A DNA stretch of 64,000 nucleotides from Enterobacter sp. Bisph1 (GTDB lineage Bacteria > Pseudomonadota > Gammaproteobacteria > Enterobacterales > Enterobacteriaceae). The notes beneath the pieces are model-generated. The model saw nothing but the letters and a program-made list of their open reading frames with translations, ran no database searches and was not told where the DNA came from. The stretch is from positions 48,145-112,144 of the forward strand of contig NZ_JXAG01000054.1 in the NCBI RefSeq assembly GCF_000814905.1, read 5' to 3'. Made by a program: the position numbers and the translations under genes. Positions 1-10,936 of the stretch are shown here, in pieces. How positions within the stretch are numbered: the first letter of the stretch is position 1; every line of letters starts with the position of its first letter.

Positions 1-21
1 GTCTGCTTTAAAACCAGACAT
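1..21 (-). CDS. 5' end of an unidentified gene running off the window
   Basis: An ATG on the minus strand at 21 is preceded at the right distance by a purine-rich AAAGGAGAG ribosome-binding site. Only seven codons (MSGFKAD) fit in the window, so the product cannot be identified. It would follow yfcJ in the same direction. The start call rests on the strong ribosome-binding site. Confidence 0.4.
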
Positions 22-117
22 ATCTCTCTCCTTTCGCTCAATGGTGAACAAAGGATAAACAAGCCCGCGACGACATGACATCGCCGCGGTCGCGTTTTGT
101 GAAACCGGTTGCAGAGT

Positions 118-1317
118 TTAGCTTTCGCTACTCACCTTCGCAGGTGAACGGAAAGCAATAAGCGTTACGACGATGCCCGTTACCGCCGCGACGGCCGCGG
201 CAAGAAACACCGAGGGATAGCCCAGGGAGGTTGCCAGCAGACCGGTCAGCGGGCCGGTAAAGGCGTAGGAGATGTCCTGAAACGCCGCATAACCCCCAAG
301 TGCGGTGCCGCGCACCTGCGGCGGGACGCGTTTCACCACCTCCACGCCCAGCGCCGGGAAGATAAGCGAACACCCGCAGCCGGTTAACGCCGCGCCGAGC
401 AGCGCCATCCACGCGCCGTGCGCCTGCCATAACAGTACCAGGCCGACGGTTTCAATGGTCAGAGAGGCAATCGCTACCCTCACGCCGCCAAAGCGGTCCG
501 GCATCCAGCCAAACAGGATGCGCATCAGCACAAACGCCCCGCCAAACGCCGTTAAGGTAAAACCCGCCATCGGCCAGCCGTTACTGGAGAAATAGAGGGA
601 GACGAAAGTGCCAATCACGGCAAAACCCACGCCCTGCAGCGCCAGTCCCAGCCCCGGCTGCCAGATAAGTCCGACGACGCTAAGCAGAGAGGGACGCTCG
701 CCCGCATGGGCCGGGACTTTACGCACGCTGCCGTTAAACGCCCAGGCGACAAAAGGTAAAACGATAGTGGTCGCGGCCAGGGCGGCAAAACCGAACCGAC
801 TGTGAATCAATAAACCCAGCGGTGCGCCCACTGCCAGCGCGCCGTAAATCGCCATGCCGTTCCACGACATCACTTTACCGGAGCGGGCCGGGCCAACCAG
901 CCCCATCCCCCAGGTTAGCGTGCCGGTCAGAAGCTGGCTTTCACCAAAGCCGAGGATCAGGCGTCCGACAATCAATAATAGAAATTTGACTATCGGCTCA
1001 ACGGGTAACAGCGCCGCCAGCAGCCACGCAACGCCCGCCAGCGCGCAGGCAAACATTCCCTGCAGCGCCGAGCGCTTTGCGCCGAACTGATCCGCCAGCC
1101 GCCCGGCATAGCCGCGCGTTAAGACGGTGGCAAGAAACTGAATCCCCACCGCGATGCCGACCATGGTGTTGCCATAGCCAAGCTGCTGGTGGACAAAGAG
1201 CGGGATCACCGGCAGCGGCAAGCCAACGGTCATATAGGTCAGAAATACCGCAAACGCGATACGAAACAGCGAGACATTCGCTGACGAGGAACCAACAGAG
1301 TGAGTTTCAACAGACAT
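118..1317 (-). CDS. yfcJ: MFS efflux transporter YfcJ
   Basis: A 399-residue inner-membrane protein with the twelve hydrophobic segments of a major facilitator superfamily drug/sugar efflux carrier. It matches E. coli YfcJ almost throughout, from the N-terminal [20 protein letters not shown] segment to the [12 protein letters not shown] segment near the C terminus. The [15 protein letters not shown] stretch around residue 70 is the family loop 2-3 motif. The substrate is not established. As in E. coli it lies next to fabB on the same strand, but a near-perfect Fur-box palindrome about 100 bp upstream of its ATG suggests iron control. The start has a GGAG ribosome-binding site. Confidence 0.93.
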   Translation of the reverse strand: MSVETHSVGSSSANVSLFRIAFAVFLTYMTVGLPLPVIPLFVHQQLGYGNTMVGIAVGIQFLATVLTRGYAGRLADQFGAKRSALQGMFACALAGVAWLLAALLPVEPIVKFLLLIVGRLILGFGESQLLTGTLTWGMGLVGPARSGKVMSWNGMAIYGALAVGAPLGLLIHSRFGFAALAATTIVLPFVAWAFNGSVRKVPAHAGERPSLLSVVGLIWQPGLGLALQGVGFAVIGTFVSLYFSSNGWPMAGFTLTAFGGAFVLMRILFGWMPDRFGGVRVAIASLTIETVGLVLLWQAHGAWMALLGAALTGCGCSLIFPALGVEVVKRVPPQVRGTALGGYAAFQDISYAFTGPLTGLLATSLGYPSVFLAAAVAAVTGIVVTLIAFRSPAKVSSES

Positions 1318-1419
1318 GCATTACTCCATAACGCAGAGTAAGGCGGGATGAGAAAATACCACGCCCCCTCTACCTGAGTGTCAGGATTAAGGTGCGTTGG
1401 TTAACGTTGAACGCTTACG

Positions 1420-1438
1420 CATTATCATAATGATAATG
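1420..1438. promoter_or_regulatory. Near-perfect Fur box upstream of yfcJ
   Basis: The 19-bp sequence cattatcataatgataatg is a 9-1-9 palindrome in the style of the Fur consensus. It lies 103 bp before the yfcJ start and downstream of the fabB terminator, so yfcJ is the only nearby gene it could control. Assignment to Fur is by consensus only. Confidence 0.7.
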
Positions 1439-1482
1439 TTGCGAAAGGAGTTTGCCTGCGCGCCATGGGGATTGTCAACGCA

Positions 1483-1508
1483 TAAAAAAAGGGAGCCTCA
1501 GGCTCCCC
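1483..1508 (-). terminator. fabB rho-independent terminator
   Basis: On the minus strand a GGGAGCC/GGCTCCC stem with a 3-nt loop is followed by a run of seven T. It lies 19 bp past the fabB stop codon. Confidence 0.9.
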
Positions 1509-1526
1509 TCAGTCATCTGTAATACG

Positions 1527-2744
1527 TTACTGCAGTTTACGCATCACCAGCGTAGCGTTGGTGCCGCCAAAGCCGAAGCTGTTGGACATCACGGTCGTCA
1601 GTTTCTGCTCGGTCGGTTTGGTGACGATGTTCAGACCGGCAGCCTGCTCGTCCAGCTCTTCGACGTTAATGCTCGGCGCGATAAAGCCGTGCTCCAGCAT
1701 CAGCAGCGAGTAGATGGCTTCCTGTACGCCCGCAGCGCCCAGCGAGTGGCCGGTCATCGCTTTGGTTGCCGAGATAGCCGGGCTGTTGTTGCCAAACACT
1801 TCACGGATGGCTCCCAGCTCTTTCACGTCGCCAACCGGCGTTGAGGTGCCGTGGGAGTTCAGGTAGTCAATCGGCGTATCGACGCCGTGCATCGCCATCT
1901 TCATGCAGCGCACTGCGCCTTCGCCTGACGGAGCAACCATGTCCGCGCCGTCGGAGGTCGCGCCGTAGCCGACGATTTCCGCATAGATATGCGCGCCGCG
2001 CGCCAGCGCATGCTCCAGCTCTTCAACCACCACCATACCGCCGCCGCCGGCAATAACGAAACCATCGCGGTTCGCATCATAGGTACGTGACGCTTTTTCC
2101 GGCGTTTCGTTATATTTGGTTGAGAGTGCGCCCATCGCGTCGAACTCGCAGGCCATTTCCCAGCACAGCTCTTCGCCGCCGCCGGCAAACACGATGTCCT
2201 GTTTACCCAGTTGAATCTGTTCTACCGCGTTACCGATACAATGTGCAGAAGTGGCGCACGCGGAACTGATGGAGTAGTTAACGCCGTGAATTTTAAACGG
2301 TGTCGCGAGGCATGCAGAAACGCCGGAAGCCATCGCTTTGGTCACCACGTACGGGCCAACAGCTTTCAGGCCGCGCGGGCTGCGCATGGCGTCAGCGCCG
2401 AATACCTGGTATTTCGGTGAGCCGCCGCCGGAACCTGCAATCAGGCCAACGCGCGGGTTATTCTGGTAGACCTCGTCAGCGAGGCCAGCGTCGGCGATCG
2501 CCTGTTCCATCGAAAGGAATGCATACACGGAGGCGTCGCTCATAAAGCGCACTACTTTACGGTCGATGAGGCCAGTGGTATCCAGTTTGACATTGCCCCA
2601 CACGTGGCTGCGCATGCCGGAATCCTTCAGCTCCTGAGAAAATGTGATCCCTGAGCGTCCTTCACGCAGAGATGCCAGGACTTCCTGCTGGTTGTTACCA
2701 ATGCTGGAAACGATGCCCAGGCCAGTAATCACTGCACGTTTCAT
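1527..2744 (-). CDS. fabB: 3-oxoacyl-[acyl-carrier-protein] synthase I
   Basis: A cytosolic condensing enzyme of type II fatty-acid synthesis. It extends acyl-ACP with malonyl-ACP and is required for unsaturated fatty acids. The 405 residues match the family length. The active-site cysteine lies in [14 protein letters not shown] near residue 163, and the two catalytic histidines lie in [11 protein letters not shown] and [14 protein letters not shown]. The ATG has an AGGGG ribosome-binding site. The gene is divergent from mnmC. A FabR-type palindrome lies in the shared upstream region, and a strong terminator follows the gene. Confidence 0.98.
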   Translation of the reverse strand: MKRAVITGLGIVSSIGNNQQEVLASLREGRSGITFSQELKDSGMRSHVWGNVKLDTTGLIDRKVVRFMSDASVYAFLSMEQAIADAGLADEVYQNNPRVGLIAGSGGGSPKYQVFGADAMRSPRGLKAVGPYVVTKAMASGVSACLATPFKIHGVNYSISSACATSAHCIGNAVEQIQLGKQDIVFAGGGEELCWEMACEFDAMGALSTKYNETPEKASRTYDANRDGFVIAGGGGMVVVEELEHALARGAHIYAEIVGYGATSDGADMVAPSGEGAVRCMKMAMHGVDTPIDYLNSHGTSTPVGDVKELGAIREVFGNNSPAISATKAMTGHSLGAAGVQEAIYSLLMLEHGFIAPSINVEELDEQAAGLNIVTKPTEQKLTTVMSNSFGFGGTNATLVMRKLQ

Positions 2745-2789
2745 TCAATACCCCTAAGTCGCACTAAATTAAGTTTCGAGTCGCAAGAT

Positions 2790-2807
2790 AGCGTACACTT
2801 GTACGCC
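2790..2807. promoter_or_regulatory. FabR-type operator upstream of fabB
   Basis: The palindrome agcgtacacttgtacgcc has 7-bp arms gcgtaca/tgtacgc and a 2-bp spacer, starting 46 bp before the fabB ATG. It matches the known FabR (YijC) operator found before fabA and fabB in E. coli, through which unsaturated acyl thioesters repress fabB. Confidence 0.8.
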
Positions 2808-2900
2808 GAACAAGTCCGATCAGACATTTTCCGAGGAAATTTGCACCTTTCTTAGTCCCTCGTTAAGATCGTGCCACTGCCTGATGCACGAGTAACTTAC

Positions 2901-4901
2901 GTGAAACAAACCGCTATACAATCTGCCAACCTTGAATTCAACGCTGAGGGTACACCTGTTTCCCGAGATTTTGACGACGTCTACTTCTCTAATGATAACG
3001 GGCTGGAAGAAACACGTTATGTTTTTCTCGCCGGAAACCGTCTTAAAGCACGTTTTCCCGAACATCCACGCCCCTATTTTGTGGTGGCAGAGAGCGGATT
3101 TGGCACCGGTCTGAATTTCCTCACGCTCTGGCAGGCGTTTGCGACTTTTCGCGCAGCGCACCCCGACGCTACCCTGGAAAGATTACATTTCATCAGTTTT
3201 GAAAAATTTCCTCTTACTCTCCAGGATTTGCGTAAAGCCCACGCACACTGGCCGGAACTGGCTCCGCTGGCCGAAAAATTACAGGCCCAGTGGCCGCTTG
3301 CCTTCGCCGGTTGCCACCGCCTGCTGCTTGATGAGGGCCGGGTGACGCTGGATTTATGGTTTGGCGATATTAACGAGCTCACTGACCAACTCGACGATTC
3401 ACTGAATCAGTGCGTTGACGCCTGGTTCCTCGATGGGTTTGCGCCAGCGAAAAACCCGGATATGTGGACGCAGAATCTGTTTCAGGCGATGGCGCGTCTG
3501 GCCAGGCCCGGCGGTACGCTGGCAACCTTTACCTCGGCAGGATTTGTCCGGCGCGGTTTGCAGGAAGCGGGCTTCACCCTGCACAAATGCAAAGGTTTTG
3601 GCCGCAAACGCGAAATGTTGACCGGGGTGATGGAACAAGAACTTACTTCACCCGCCCGTGCGCCATGGTTTACCCGCAGCGCTACCGCGCAGCGTGAGGT
3701 TGCCGTGCTTGGCGGAGGAATTGCCAGCGCCCTGCTGTCGCTGGCGCTGCTGCGTCGCGGCTGGCAGGTCACCCTCTATTGCGCCGACGACGCACCGGCG
3801 CAAGGCGCCTCCGGCAATCGCCAGGGCGCGCTCTACCCGTTGTTAAGCGCCCACGATCCGGCGCTTGCCCGTTTCTTCCCGGCGGCCTTTACCTTTGCTC
3901 GTCGTTTGTACGATGCCCTGCCCATTGAGTTTGATCATCAATGGTGTGGTGTCACGCAGCTTGGCTGGGATGAGAAAAGCCAACATAAAATCGTTCAGAT
4001 GCTGACGCTGGATCTGCCGACAGAACTCGCCCGGCGCGTTGACAGTGAAGAGGCGCAAGCCCTTTGCGGTGTCGAAACCGGCTGCGGCGGCATCACTTAC
4101 CCCGCCGGAGGCTGGCTCTGCCCGGCGCAGTTAACGGCAGCGGTGCTGGCCCTTGCCTGTGAGCAAGGTTTACAGATCCATTATGGCTACGATATGGCGC
4201 AGTTAATGCCTGAAAACGATGGCTGGCAGCTCCATTTTCACCATGGCGAGCAGCGAGAACATGCAACGGTGGTGCTGGCGAACGGACACCGTATCAGCGA
4301 CTTCGCGCAAACGGAAAAGCTGCCGGTATATCCGGTCGCAGGCCAGGTCAGCCATATCCCTACCACGCCACAGCTCGCCTCATTGCGCCAGGTGCTCTGC
4401 TACGATGGCTATTTGACCCCGCAACATCCTCATCACCAGCAGCACTGTATCGGCGCCAGTTATCATCGTGGAGCAGTAGAAACGGCCTACAGCGAGGCCG
4501 ATCAGCAGCACAACCGTCAGCGTTTGCTCGACTGTTTGCCGCAGGCTGAATGGGCTAAAGAGGTAGATGTGAGTGCGGGCGAGGCGCGCAGCGGCGTACG
4601 TTGCGCCACGCGCGATCACCTGCCGATGGTCGGCAACGTCGCGGATTACGCCGCCACGCTGAGCGCCTATGCCACGCTGGCTGAACAGCCTGCCACGGCG
4701 GTAAGCGCGCCGGTATATCAGGGGCTGTTTATGCTGGGGGCGCTGGGATCGCGCGGGCTATGTAGCGCCCCGCTGGCGGCTGAGATTCTGGCATCGCAAA
4801 TGAGTAATGAGCCCATTCCGCTGGACGCTGAAACGCTGGCGGCAATGAATCCTAATCGTTTGTGGGTCAGGAAGTTACTGAAGGGCAAAGCGGTGAAATA
4901 G
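2901..4901 (+). CDS. mnmC: tRNA 5-methylaminomethyl-2-thiouridine biosynthesis bifunctional protein
   Basis: This completes the mnm5s2U modification at the wobble base of tRNA for Lys, Glu and Gln. The 666-residue protein has two domains. The N-terminal SAM-dependent methyltransferase has glycine-rich [11 protein letters not shown] near residue 70 and [17 protein letters not shown] near 178. The C-terminal FAD oxidase has the Rossmann motif [20 protein letters not shown] near 270. I chose the GTG at 2901 because the following residues align with the E. coli start; an in-frame upstream GTG at 2871 would add ten residues. It is divergent from fabB. Confidence 0.96.
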   Translation: MKQTAIQSANLEFNAEGTPVSRDFDDVYFSNDNGLEETRYVFLAGNRLKARFPEHPRPYFVVAESGFGTGLNFLTLWQAFATFRAAHPDATLERLHFISFEKFPLTLQDLRKAHAHWPELAPLAEKLQAQWPLAFAGCHRLLLDEGRVTLDLWFGDINELTDQLDDSLNQCVDAWFLDGFAPAKNPDMWTQNLFQAMARLARPGGTLATFTSAGFVRRGLQEAGFTLHKCKGFGRKREMLTGVMEQELTSPARAPWFTRSATAQREVAVLGGGIASALLSLALLRRGWQVTLYCADDAPAQGASGNRQGALYPLLSAHDPALARFFPAAFTFARRLYDALPIEFDHQWCGVTQLGWDEKSQHKIVQMLTLDLPTELARRVDSEEAQALCGVETGCGGITYPAGGWLCPAQLTAAVLALACEQGLQIHYGYDMAQLMPENDGWQLHFHHGEQREHATVVLANGHRISDFAQTEKLPVYPVAGQVSHIPTTPQLASLRQVLCYDGYLTPQHPHHQQHCIGASYHRGAVETAYSEADQQHNRQRLLDCLPQAEWAKEVDVSAGEARSGVRCATRDHLPMVGNVADYAATLSAYATLAEQPATAVSAPVYQGLFMLGALGSRGLCSAPLAAEILASQMSNEPIPLDAETLAAMNPNRLWVRKLLKGKAVK

Positions 4902-4936
4902 GGTTTTCCCTCTCCAGCAGAGAGGGAAATGGCCAC

Positions 4937-5215
4937 TTAGTGGGATTTTGCCTGCTGATACAGGTTTTCCCACATGCCGAGCACCAGCGCCTGATCGCGC
5001 GGCGATAGCTCTCCCGCCTGAATCGCGGTTTGCACGCTGGTAGTGACTTTGCCGTGCAGGGTTTCCGGCGCATGGTCATCGCCGCCTTCCAGTTCCGCCA
5101 CCGCCAGCGTCAGGTGGCCGCGCAGATAACCGCCCGCGAACAGCTCATCATCACTGGCGTGGTCCACCATGTTATCAATTAACGCCAGAATGCGTGATTC
5201 AAACTCCGCGATCAT
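4937..5215 (-). CDS. yfcL: YfcL family protein
   Basis: A 92-residue acidic soluble protein that matches E. coli YfcL along its whole length, with the shared stretches [20 protein letters not shown] and [11 protein letters not shown]. Function is unknown. It is the last gene of the minus-strand series starting at prmB and lies 27 bp after epmC. Confidence 0.92.
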   Translation of the reverse strand: MIAEFESRILALIDNMVDHASDDELFAGGYLRGHLTLAVAELEGGDDHAPETLHGKVTTSVQTAIQAGELSPRDQALVLGMWENLYQQAKSH

Positions 5216-5242
5216 CTCTCTTCCTCTTTAGAAAATATGGCC

Positions 5243-5782
5243 TTAAAAATCTTCCGGCCACGGGAACTGTGCTGCCGCTAAAGGCGGCGTCTGATAATAA
5301 TCCTGTAGTGCTTTAATAAAACGCGCCGGGCGCGCCGGGATCCCCTGCTCCAGGTAGGTCATCACCTGTTGATGAACGCGGCGCTGAAAGACGATGCGAT
5401 CCGGTTCAACATCCCCTTCCAGGTTGTCACAGCTGACGTTAAACGGAAAACCCGCCGCCACGCAGAACAACCAGTCAAACGCCTGGGGTTTGACTTCGAC
5501 ATCTTCGAATTTGCCCTGGGTTGCCGCATCGCGGCCATCGGGGCAATACCAGTAGCCAAAATCTACCAGTTTGCGGCGTTCGGCACCGGCGATGCACCAG
5601 TGGGAAATCTCATGCAGCGCGCTGGCATAAAAACCGTGAGCAAAGACAATGCGGTTGAAAGGCGCGTCCGCATCTGCAGGAAGATAGATCGGTTCGTCGT
5701 CGCCTTTAATCAGACGGGTATTAAAATCGTCGGCAAAGCAGCCGTCGAAGAGATCAATTAACTGTTGGTAGTGGTGCGTCAT
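5243..5782 (-). CDS. epmC: Elongation factor P hydroxylase
   Basis: EpmC (YfcM) hydroxylates the beta-lysyl-lysine modification on elongation factor P, the last step after EpmA and EpmB. The 179-residue protein carries the metal-binding ALHEISHWCIAG motif near residue 58 and the conserved DFGYWYCPDGRD and WLFCVAAGFPFNVSCDNLEG segments. Its ATG overlaps the stop of yfcA by 4 nt, indicating translational coupling. Confidence 0.96.
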   Translation of the reverse strand: MTHHYQQLIDLFDGCFADDFNTRLIKGDDEPIYLPADADAPFNRIVFAHGFYASALHEISHWCIAGAERRKLVDFGYWYCPDGRDAATQGKFEDVEVKPQAFDWLFCVAAGFPFNVSCDNLEGDVEPDRIVFQRRVHQQVMTYLEQGIPARPARFIKALQDYYQTPPLAAAQFPWPEDF

Positions 5783-6591
5783 ACGTTCACCCCCAGAAAC
5801 TGGAGGATCTCCTGGCCGTGACTGTCATAGAGAAGTTTCGCACTCATTACCGCCGAGACAATCACAATCATCGGCCTAATGAGTTTTTGCCCTTTACTGA
5901 GCACCAGGCGCGAGCCCATGCGCGCGCCCAGAAATTGCCCGGCCAACATAACAAAGCCGGTGCCCCATACCACTTTGCCGCCAATAATAAACAGCAGCAG
6001 CCCGCCAACGTTCGAGGTGGCGTTCAATACTTTGGCATGGGCGGTGGATTTTGCCAGGTTGAACCCCGCAAGGGTGACAAACGCCAGCGCATAAAACGAA
6101 CCGGCGCCGGGACCAAAAAAACCGTCGTAAAAGCCAACGCAGCCACCGGCGATAAGGGCAAAAGGCAGCCCGTACAGACGACGCTGACGATCTTCCTCGC
6201 CTAAACGCGGCATTAATAAAAAGTAGAGACCAATACAGATAACCAGAATCGGCAGGATCTGGCGCAGCACCTCGGATTGCACATGCTGGACCAGCAGCGC
6301 GCCGCTGGTGGATCCGATAAAGGTCATCAGGATATTGAGTTTCTGGTCGGCGAGATTGACCACTTTACGCCGCACAAAATAGAGCGAGGCCGACAAAGAA
6401 CCGCCGCAGGCCTGCAGTTTATTGGTTGCCAGCGCCTGCGCTGGCGTCATCCCCGCTGCCAGCAGTGCCGGCACCGTTAATAGCCCACCGCCGCCCGCCA
6501 GCGCATCAATAAATCCGGCTAACAGCGCGACAAAGAAAAGCACCGCCAGCAGCAGCGGCGACACCGTAAAAAGTTGTTGAAAGAGTTCCAT
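5779..6591 (-). CDS. yfcA: TSUP (TauE/SafE) family membrane transporter YfcA
   Basis: A 270-residue polytopic inner-membrane protein with about eight hydrophobic segments and the duplicated TauE/SafE family pattern: GFIDALAGGGGLLTVPALL near residue 27, and GFYDGFFGPGAGSFYALAF near residue 150. TSUP family members export sulfonates or other organic anions; the substrate of YfcA is not known. It overlaps mepA by 1 nt and epmC by 4 nt, so the three are very probably co-translated. Confidence 0.94.
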   Translation of the reverse strand: MELFQQLFTVSPLLLAVLFFVALLAGFIDALAGGGGLLTVPALLAAGMTPAQALATNKLQACGGSLSASLYFVRRKVVNLADQKLNILMTFIGSTSGALLVQHVQSEVLRQILPILVICIGLYFLLMPRLGEEDRQRRLYGLPFALIAGGCVGFYDGFFGPGAGSFYALAFVTLAGFNLAKSTAHAKVLNATSNVGGLLLFIIGGKVVWGTGFVMLAGQFLGARMGSRLVLSKGQKLIRPMIVIVSAVMSAKLLYDSHGQEILQFLGVNV

Positions 6592-7415
6592 CAGAGCGCG
6601 TGTTCATCCAGTAAAGCCTGACAGGACGGCGGCAATGGCGGCGGCGTCTTTTTCTCAGGCGGGGTGCTACCCGGTTTCGCCGGTTCAAACCAGCTTTGTA
6701 ATTCCGCCCCGCAACCATCGCCCGGCGGCGGCAGCGGTTGATCCTTACACTCAAGGCTATCGGCCGGGCAGCGCAGGCGCACATGCATATGGGCACGATG
6801 CTGGAACCACGGACGGACTTTACGCAGCCAGTCACGATCGTTGCCCGCATCGAGGCATAACTGCTGTTTAATGGCCGGGTTGACAAAGATACGCGTGACA
6901 TCGTTATCTTCCGCCGCCAGCTTGATCATGCTGCTGATTTCCGGCTTCCACAGCGCAGGCACGACCCGTTTACCATCGAGGGAAACTAAATCCAGCGCCT
7001 GCGGTTTTAACAGCTGTGCCGCGCTCCAGCGCGCTTTTGGCAACTGCAGGAAAATGTCGACATCGAGACCCGATTGATGGCTGGCGTGTCCGCCATTAAA
7101 GCGCCCACCGGCGGGCATGCCCATATCGCCGACCAGCACCGTGCCCAGCCCCAGGTCGTGCACCTGAGTACTTAAGCGCTGGATAAATAGCACCAGATCG
7201 GGATGGCCGAAATAGCGTCGTTGATCCGTGCGCATTACCTGATAATTATCCGCTTGCAGCGGCAGCGCATGAGCGCCAACGATACAGCCATTGGCAAATT
7301 CGCCAATAGATTGCGGCTGACCCGCCACGGGATGGGTGAGTTTTTGCCACGGCGTTGCCGCGACGGTCGCGGCGCTCGCCAGTAGGGCAAACAACATAAT
7401 TGCCGTTCTTTTCAT
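6591..7415 (-). CDS. mepA: Penicillin-insensitive murein endopeptidase
   Basis: A periplasmic LAS-type (M74) zinc endopeptidase that cuts D-Ala-mDAP cross-links in peptidoglycan. A signal peptide occupies the first 20 or so residues ([14 protein letters not shown]). The metal-binding motif is in [20 protein letters not shown] near residue 105, and the second site is HRAHMHVRL near 205. The C-terminal tail is proline-rich, as in E. coli. I chose the second of two adjacent ATGs because it gives the 274-residue E. coli length; the first would fuse start and stop with aroC. Confidence 0.96.
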   Translation of the reverse strand: MKRTAIMLFALLASAATVAATPWQKLTHPVAGQPQSIGEFANGCIVGAHALPLQADNYQVMRTDQRRYFGHPDLVLFIQRLSTQVHDLGLGTVLVGDMGMPAGGRFNGGHASHQSGLDVDIFLQLPKARWSAAQLLKPQALDLVSLDGKRVVPALWKPEISSMIKLAAEDNDVTRIFVNPAIKQQLCLDAGNDRDWLRKVRPWFQHRAHMHVRLRCPADSLECKDQPLPPPGDGCGAELQSWFEPAKPGSTPPEKKTPPPLPPSCQALLDEHAL

Positions 7416-7417
7416 CA

Positions 7418-8503
7418 TTACCAGCGTGGAACAGTGGTTATCACATCAGCGTTTTGTCCGCGCTGACGCAGAAAGTGATCCATCAGCACAATTGCCAGCA
7501 TCGCTTCCGCGATAGGCACGGCGCGAATGCCGACACAGGGATCGTGACGCCCTTTGGTGATCATCTCGACTTCATCGCCAAAGCGGTTGATAGTCCGCCC
7601 CGGCACGGTGATGCTGGAGGTCGGTTTCAGCGCGATATTGGCGACAATTTGCTGCCCGCTGCTGATGCCCCCCAAAATGCCGCCTGCGTGATTGCTCAGG
7701 AAACCCGCTTTGGTGATTTCATCGCGATTTTCACTGCCGCGCAGTTTCACCACCTCAAAGCCGTCGCCGATTTCGACGCCTTTTACCGCGTTAATGCTCA
7801 TCAGCGCATGGGCAATATCCGCATCGAGACGGTCAAACACCGGCTCGCCAAGACCTGCTGGTACGCCATCGGCAACCACCGTCACTTTTGCGCCAATAGA
7901 GTCGCCCTCTTTTTTCAGGCCGCGCATCAGCTCATCCAGCGCCTCGATTTTGTCCGGATCCGGGCAGAAAAACGGGTTCTGCTCTACCTGATCCCAGGCT
8001 TTGATCGCCAGCGGAATATCGCCCATTTGCGTCAGGCAGCCACGAATGGTGATGCCGAACTTCTGCGCCAGATATTTTTTAGCGATCGCCCCCGCCGCCA
8101 CGCGCATTGCCGTTTCACGGGCGGACGAGCGTCCGCCGCCGCGATAGTCGCGCAGACCATATTTTTGTTCGTAGGTGTAATCCGCATGCCCTGGACGGAA
8201 CACGTCTTTAATCGCGCCGTAATCCTGCGATCGCTGATCGGTATTCTCAATCAGCAGGCCAATGCTGGTGCCGGTGGTCAGGCCTTCAAACACGCCGGAA
8301 AGGATCTTCACTTGATCAGGTTCACGGCGCTGGGTGGTATAGCGCGATGTGCCGGGGCGACGGCGATCAAGATCGTGCTGCAAATCCGCTTCGCTCAGGG
8401 GAATGCCCGGTGGCACACCGTCAACAATGCAGCCCAGCGCCGGGCCGTGGGATTCGCCGAAAGTGGTTACGCGAAAAAGTTGTCCAATTGTGTTGCCTGC
8501 CAT
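7418..8503 (-). CDS. aroC: Chorismate synthase
   Basis: The last common step of the shikimate pathway: 5-enolpyruvylshikimate-3-phosphate to chorismate, using reduced FMN. The 361 residues equal the E. coli length. Family signatures are TTFGESHG near residue 15, the [12 protein letters not shown] and [11 protein letters not shown] block near 106-133, and [10 protein letters not shown] near 245. The ATG at 8503 is preceded by an in-frame GTG; the ATG matches E. coli. It lies 36 bp after prmB. Confidence 0.98.
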   Translation of the reverse strand: MAGNTIGQLFRVTTFGESHGPALGCIVDGVPPGIPLSEADLQHDLDRRRPGTSRYTTQRREPDQVKILSGVFEGLTTGTSIGLLIENTDQRSQDYGAIKDVFRPGHADYTYEQKYGLRDYRGGGRSSARETAMRVAAGAIAKKYLAQKFGITIRGCLTQMGDIPLAIKAWDQVEQNPFFCPDPDKIEALDELMRGLKKEGDSIGAKVTVVADGVPAGLGEPVFDRLDADIAHALMSINAVKGVEIGDGFEVVKLRGSENRDEITKAGFLSNHAGGILGGISSGQQIVANIALKPTSSITVPGRTINRFGDEVEMITKGRHDPCVGIRAVPIAEAMLAIVLMDHFLRQRGQNADVITTVPRW

Positions 8504-8539
8504 CACGGCTCCCTTGTTTTTGTTAATGTTGAGCGTCGT

Positions 8540-9472
8540 TTAGTCTTTGTAAATGCTGAAGTGTTCGCGGGCGGCGATAAGCTGCGCTTTGGTTAACATA
8601 AAGACGCCATCGCCACCGTTATCAAACTCCAGCCAGGTGAACGGAACGTCGGGATATTGTTCCATCAGATGTACCATGCTGTTACCCACTTCACAAATCA
8701 GGATGCCGTGGTCAGCGAGGTAATCCGGCGCGCAGGCAAGAATGCGTCGCGTCAGCTTCAACCCGTCGCTGCCGGAAGCCAGGCCAAGTTCCGGCTCGTG
8801 GCGATACTCCGACGGCAGATCGGCCATATCTTCTTCATCAACGTATGGCGGGTTGGTGACAATCAGATCGTACTGTACTTTCGGCAGGTCGCGGAAAACG
8901 TCGGAACGAATAGGCGTAACCTGATGGATAAGCCCGTGCTGTTCAATATTGTGCTCGGTCACCGCCAGCGCATCCATAGAGATATCCACGGCGTCCACTT
9001 CCGCTTCCGGGAAGGCGTACGCGCAGGCAATGGCGATACAGCCGCTGCCGGTACACATATCAAGGATATGCTGCGGCTGATGGTCAATCAGCCCGGCGAA
9101 GTGATTGTTAATCAGCTCGCCAATCGGCGAACGCGGCACCAGCACGCGCTCATCAACATAGAATTCGTGGCCGCAGAACCAGGCTTTATTGGTGAGATAA
9201 GCCACCGGAATACGTTCGTTAACGCGGCGGATCACTCGCTCAACAATGCGGTGGCGCTCACTGGAGGTCAGGCGCGCGCTACGCATATCTTCGGGGATAT
9301 CGAGGGGCAAATAGAGGGTAGGCAACACCAGCTGCACCGCTTCGTCCCACGGGTTATCAGTGCCGTGGCCGTACCAAATATTCGCGGCGCTAAATCGGCT
9401 CACCGCCCAGCGCAGCATGTCCTGAATGGTGTGCAGTTCGTTCACTGCTTCGTCGACGAAAATTTTATCCAT
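8540..9472 (-). CDS. prmB: 50S ribosomal protein L3 glutamine methyltransferase
   Basis: A SAM-dependent N5-glutamine methyltransferase that modifies ribosomal protein L3 before its assembly. The 310-residue product matches E. coli PrmB nearly residue for residue. The SAM-binding segment is [19 protein letters not shown] near residue 136, and the catalytic motif is [12 protein letters not shown] near 204. The open frame extends 84 codons upstream, but the ATG at 9472 gives the conserved [13 protein letters not shown] start. It is first in the minus-strand gene run and divergent from smrB. Confidence 0.97.
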   Translation of the reverse strand: MDKIFVDEAVNELHTIQDMLRWAVSRFSAANIWYGHGTDNPWDEAVQLVLPTLYLPLDIPEDMRSARLTSSERHRIVERVIRRVNERIPVAYLTNKAWFCGHEFYVDERVLVPRSPIGELINNHFAGLIDHQPQHILDMCTGSGCIAIACAYAFPEAEVDAVDISMDALAVTEHNIEQHGLIHQVTPIRSDVFRDLPKVQYDLIVTNPPYVDEEDMADLPSEYRHEPELGLASGSDGLKLTRRILACAPDYLADHGILICEVGNSMVHLMEQYPDVPFTWLEFDNGGDGVFMLTKAQLIAAREHFSIYKD

Positions 9473-9638
9473 GGTATCCCCCAGGCGCATGCACGCATTA
9501 AATTCGGCGGCTAGTTTGCCACGAAGGCGGCGATAAATCAGCATCCTCTCTCCTCTGCGTGAGGGAAAAATCGATTTTGCTGCACCGCGGGCATAACGAG
9601 TCGGGTACACTAACAGAAAGAGAAGATGAGATGCGCAG

Positions 9639-10190
9639 ATGAAAAAGAAACCATCCTTGAGCGAGGAGGAACAGGCGCTGTTCCGGCAGTTAATGACGGG
9701 TACGCGCCAGATGAAGCAGGACACTGTGGTTCATCGCCCGGTACGCAAAAAAGTGACAGAAGTGCCGGTAAAACGCTTATTGCAGGAACAAGCCGATAAC
9801 AGCCACTATTTTTCCGACGAATTCCAGCCGTTGCTGAACGCTGAAGGCCCGGTGAAATATGTGCGCGAAGATGTCAGCCATTTTGAGCTGAAGAAGCTAC
9901 GCCGCGGCGATTATTCGCCGGAGCTGTTTCTCGATCTGCATGGTTTAACCCAGCAGCAGGCGAAGCAAGAGCTGGGCGCGCTGATTGCCGCATGCCGACG
10001 CGAGCATGTGTTTTGCGCCTGCGTGATGCACGGCCACGGCAAGCATATCCTTAAGCAGCAAACGCCGCTGTGGCTGGCGCAGCATCCGCATGTGATGGCG
10101 TTTCATCAGGCACCGAAAGAGTACGGCGGAGACGCGGCGATCCTGGTATTAATCGAAGTAGAAGAGTGGCAGCCGCCGGAACTGCTTTAA
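9639..10190 (+). CDS. smrB: Ribosome rescue endonuclease SmrB
   Basis: SmrB (YfcN) is recruited to collided ribosomes and cleaves the mRNA between them, starting rescue. The 183-residue protein has a charged N-terminal extension (about residues 1-90) and a C-terminal Smr domain with the [17 protein letters not shown] signature near 98 and the [16 protein letters not shown] motif near 131. It is divergent from prmB and ends at a hairpin shared with sixA. Confidence 0.96.
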   Translation: MKKKPSLSEEEQALFRQLMTGTRQMKQDTVVHRPVRKKVTEVPVKRLLQEQADNSHYFSDEFQPLLNAEGPVKYVREDVSHFELKKLRRGDYSPELFLDLHGLTQQQAKQELGALIAACRREHVFCACVMHGHGKHILKQQTPLWLAQHPHVMAFHQAPKEYGGDAAILVLIEVEEWQPPELL

Positions 10191-10203
10191 CCGCCAGAAA
10201 CGA

Positions 10204-10229
10204 CAAGAGCCGCTTAAAGCGGCTCTTTA
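10204..10229. terminator. smrB / sixA bidirectional terminator
   Basis: A long stem, aagagccgctt paired with aagcggctctt, lies between the two convergent genes. The plus-strand side is followed by a short T-rich stretch. Confidence 0.75.
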
Positions 10230-10248
10230 TCTTTCATGGTCCGGCGAT

Positions 10249-10734
10249 TCAGATGGCTTTCGGCATCCTCAGATTGCAGGGACTCATTTGCCAGTTAAAG
10301 ACACCTTTACCGTCTCCTTCCAGCGTGACGCTGGCGATGGCGGAGGTGGTGAACATTGGCGGCGCTTCACCCGGGCAGAGCTCGGACACCAGGTAACCCA
10401 CTAGCGGCAGGTGGGAAATCACCAGCACGGCAGAAGTACCTTCATTTGCCAGCGCCTGCAGGTAGGCACTAACAAGACCAATATCGCCACAGGGCGTAAG
10501 TTCTGGCAGAACATCCACGTTATCAGGCAGGTTCATACACTCCCCTACCTTATCGAGCGTCTGTTCAGCACGTAAAAATGGGCTGACCAGAACACGTTCG
10601 ATATCCACTTTTTGACCTTTCAACCATGTTGCCATTTGACGGGTTTCGTCGCAGCCACAAGGGGTTAAGGGACGAACCGAGTCGCTGGCTGCATCGAGGG
10701 CAGCGTCGCCGTGACGCATGATAAAAACTTGCAT
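10249..10734 (-). CDS. sixA: Phosphohistidine phosphatase SixA
   Basis: A 161-residue histidine phosphatase of the phosphoglycerate mutase fold. The catalytic RHG motif lies at residues 7-9 (MQVFIMRHGDA) and the second catalytic histidine in VLVISHLPLVGYLV near 108. In E. coli SixA removes phosphate from the nitrogen-PTS protein NPr. It follows fadJ on the same strand but is about 200 bp away, so it probably has its own promoter. Confidence 0.96.
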   Translation of the reverse strand: MQVFIMRHGDAALDAASDSVRPLTPCGCDETRQMATWLKGQKVDIERVLVSPFLRAEQTLDKVGECMNLPDNVDVLPELTPCGDIGLVSAYLQALANEGTSAVLVISHLPLVGYLVSELCPGEAPPMFTTSAIASVTLEGDGKGVFNWQMSPCNLRMPKAI

Positions 10735-10936
10735 ATTGCACCGCTTTTGTTAACCAGAATCATTAATACTTTCACCGCAAAATCATTTCACGACATCGGA
10801 AAATATTAATGGCCGGGCATTGTGCCTGATCCATTCGTTGAATGAAACGCTGTTTTTTACCTCAATGGCGCAAGTATAGTCAATCACTGATTATTAAATA
10901 ACCGTAAAGGCCCTGAGGGATAACAGAATTACTTTT

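Noticed and set aside
7400..8596. A 398-codon plus-strand frame
   Set aside because: It lies wholly opposite aroC and the end of prmB, whose products are unmistakable. It is a codon-bias shadow without family features.
8657..9514. A 285-codon plus-strand frame
   Set aside because: It is antisense to prmB and shows no recognisable domain.
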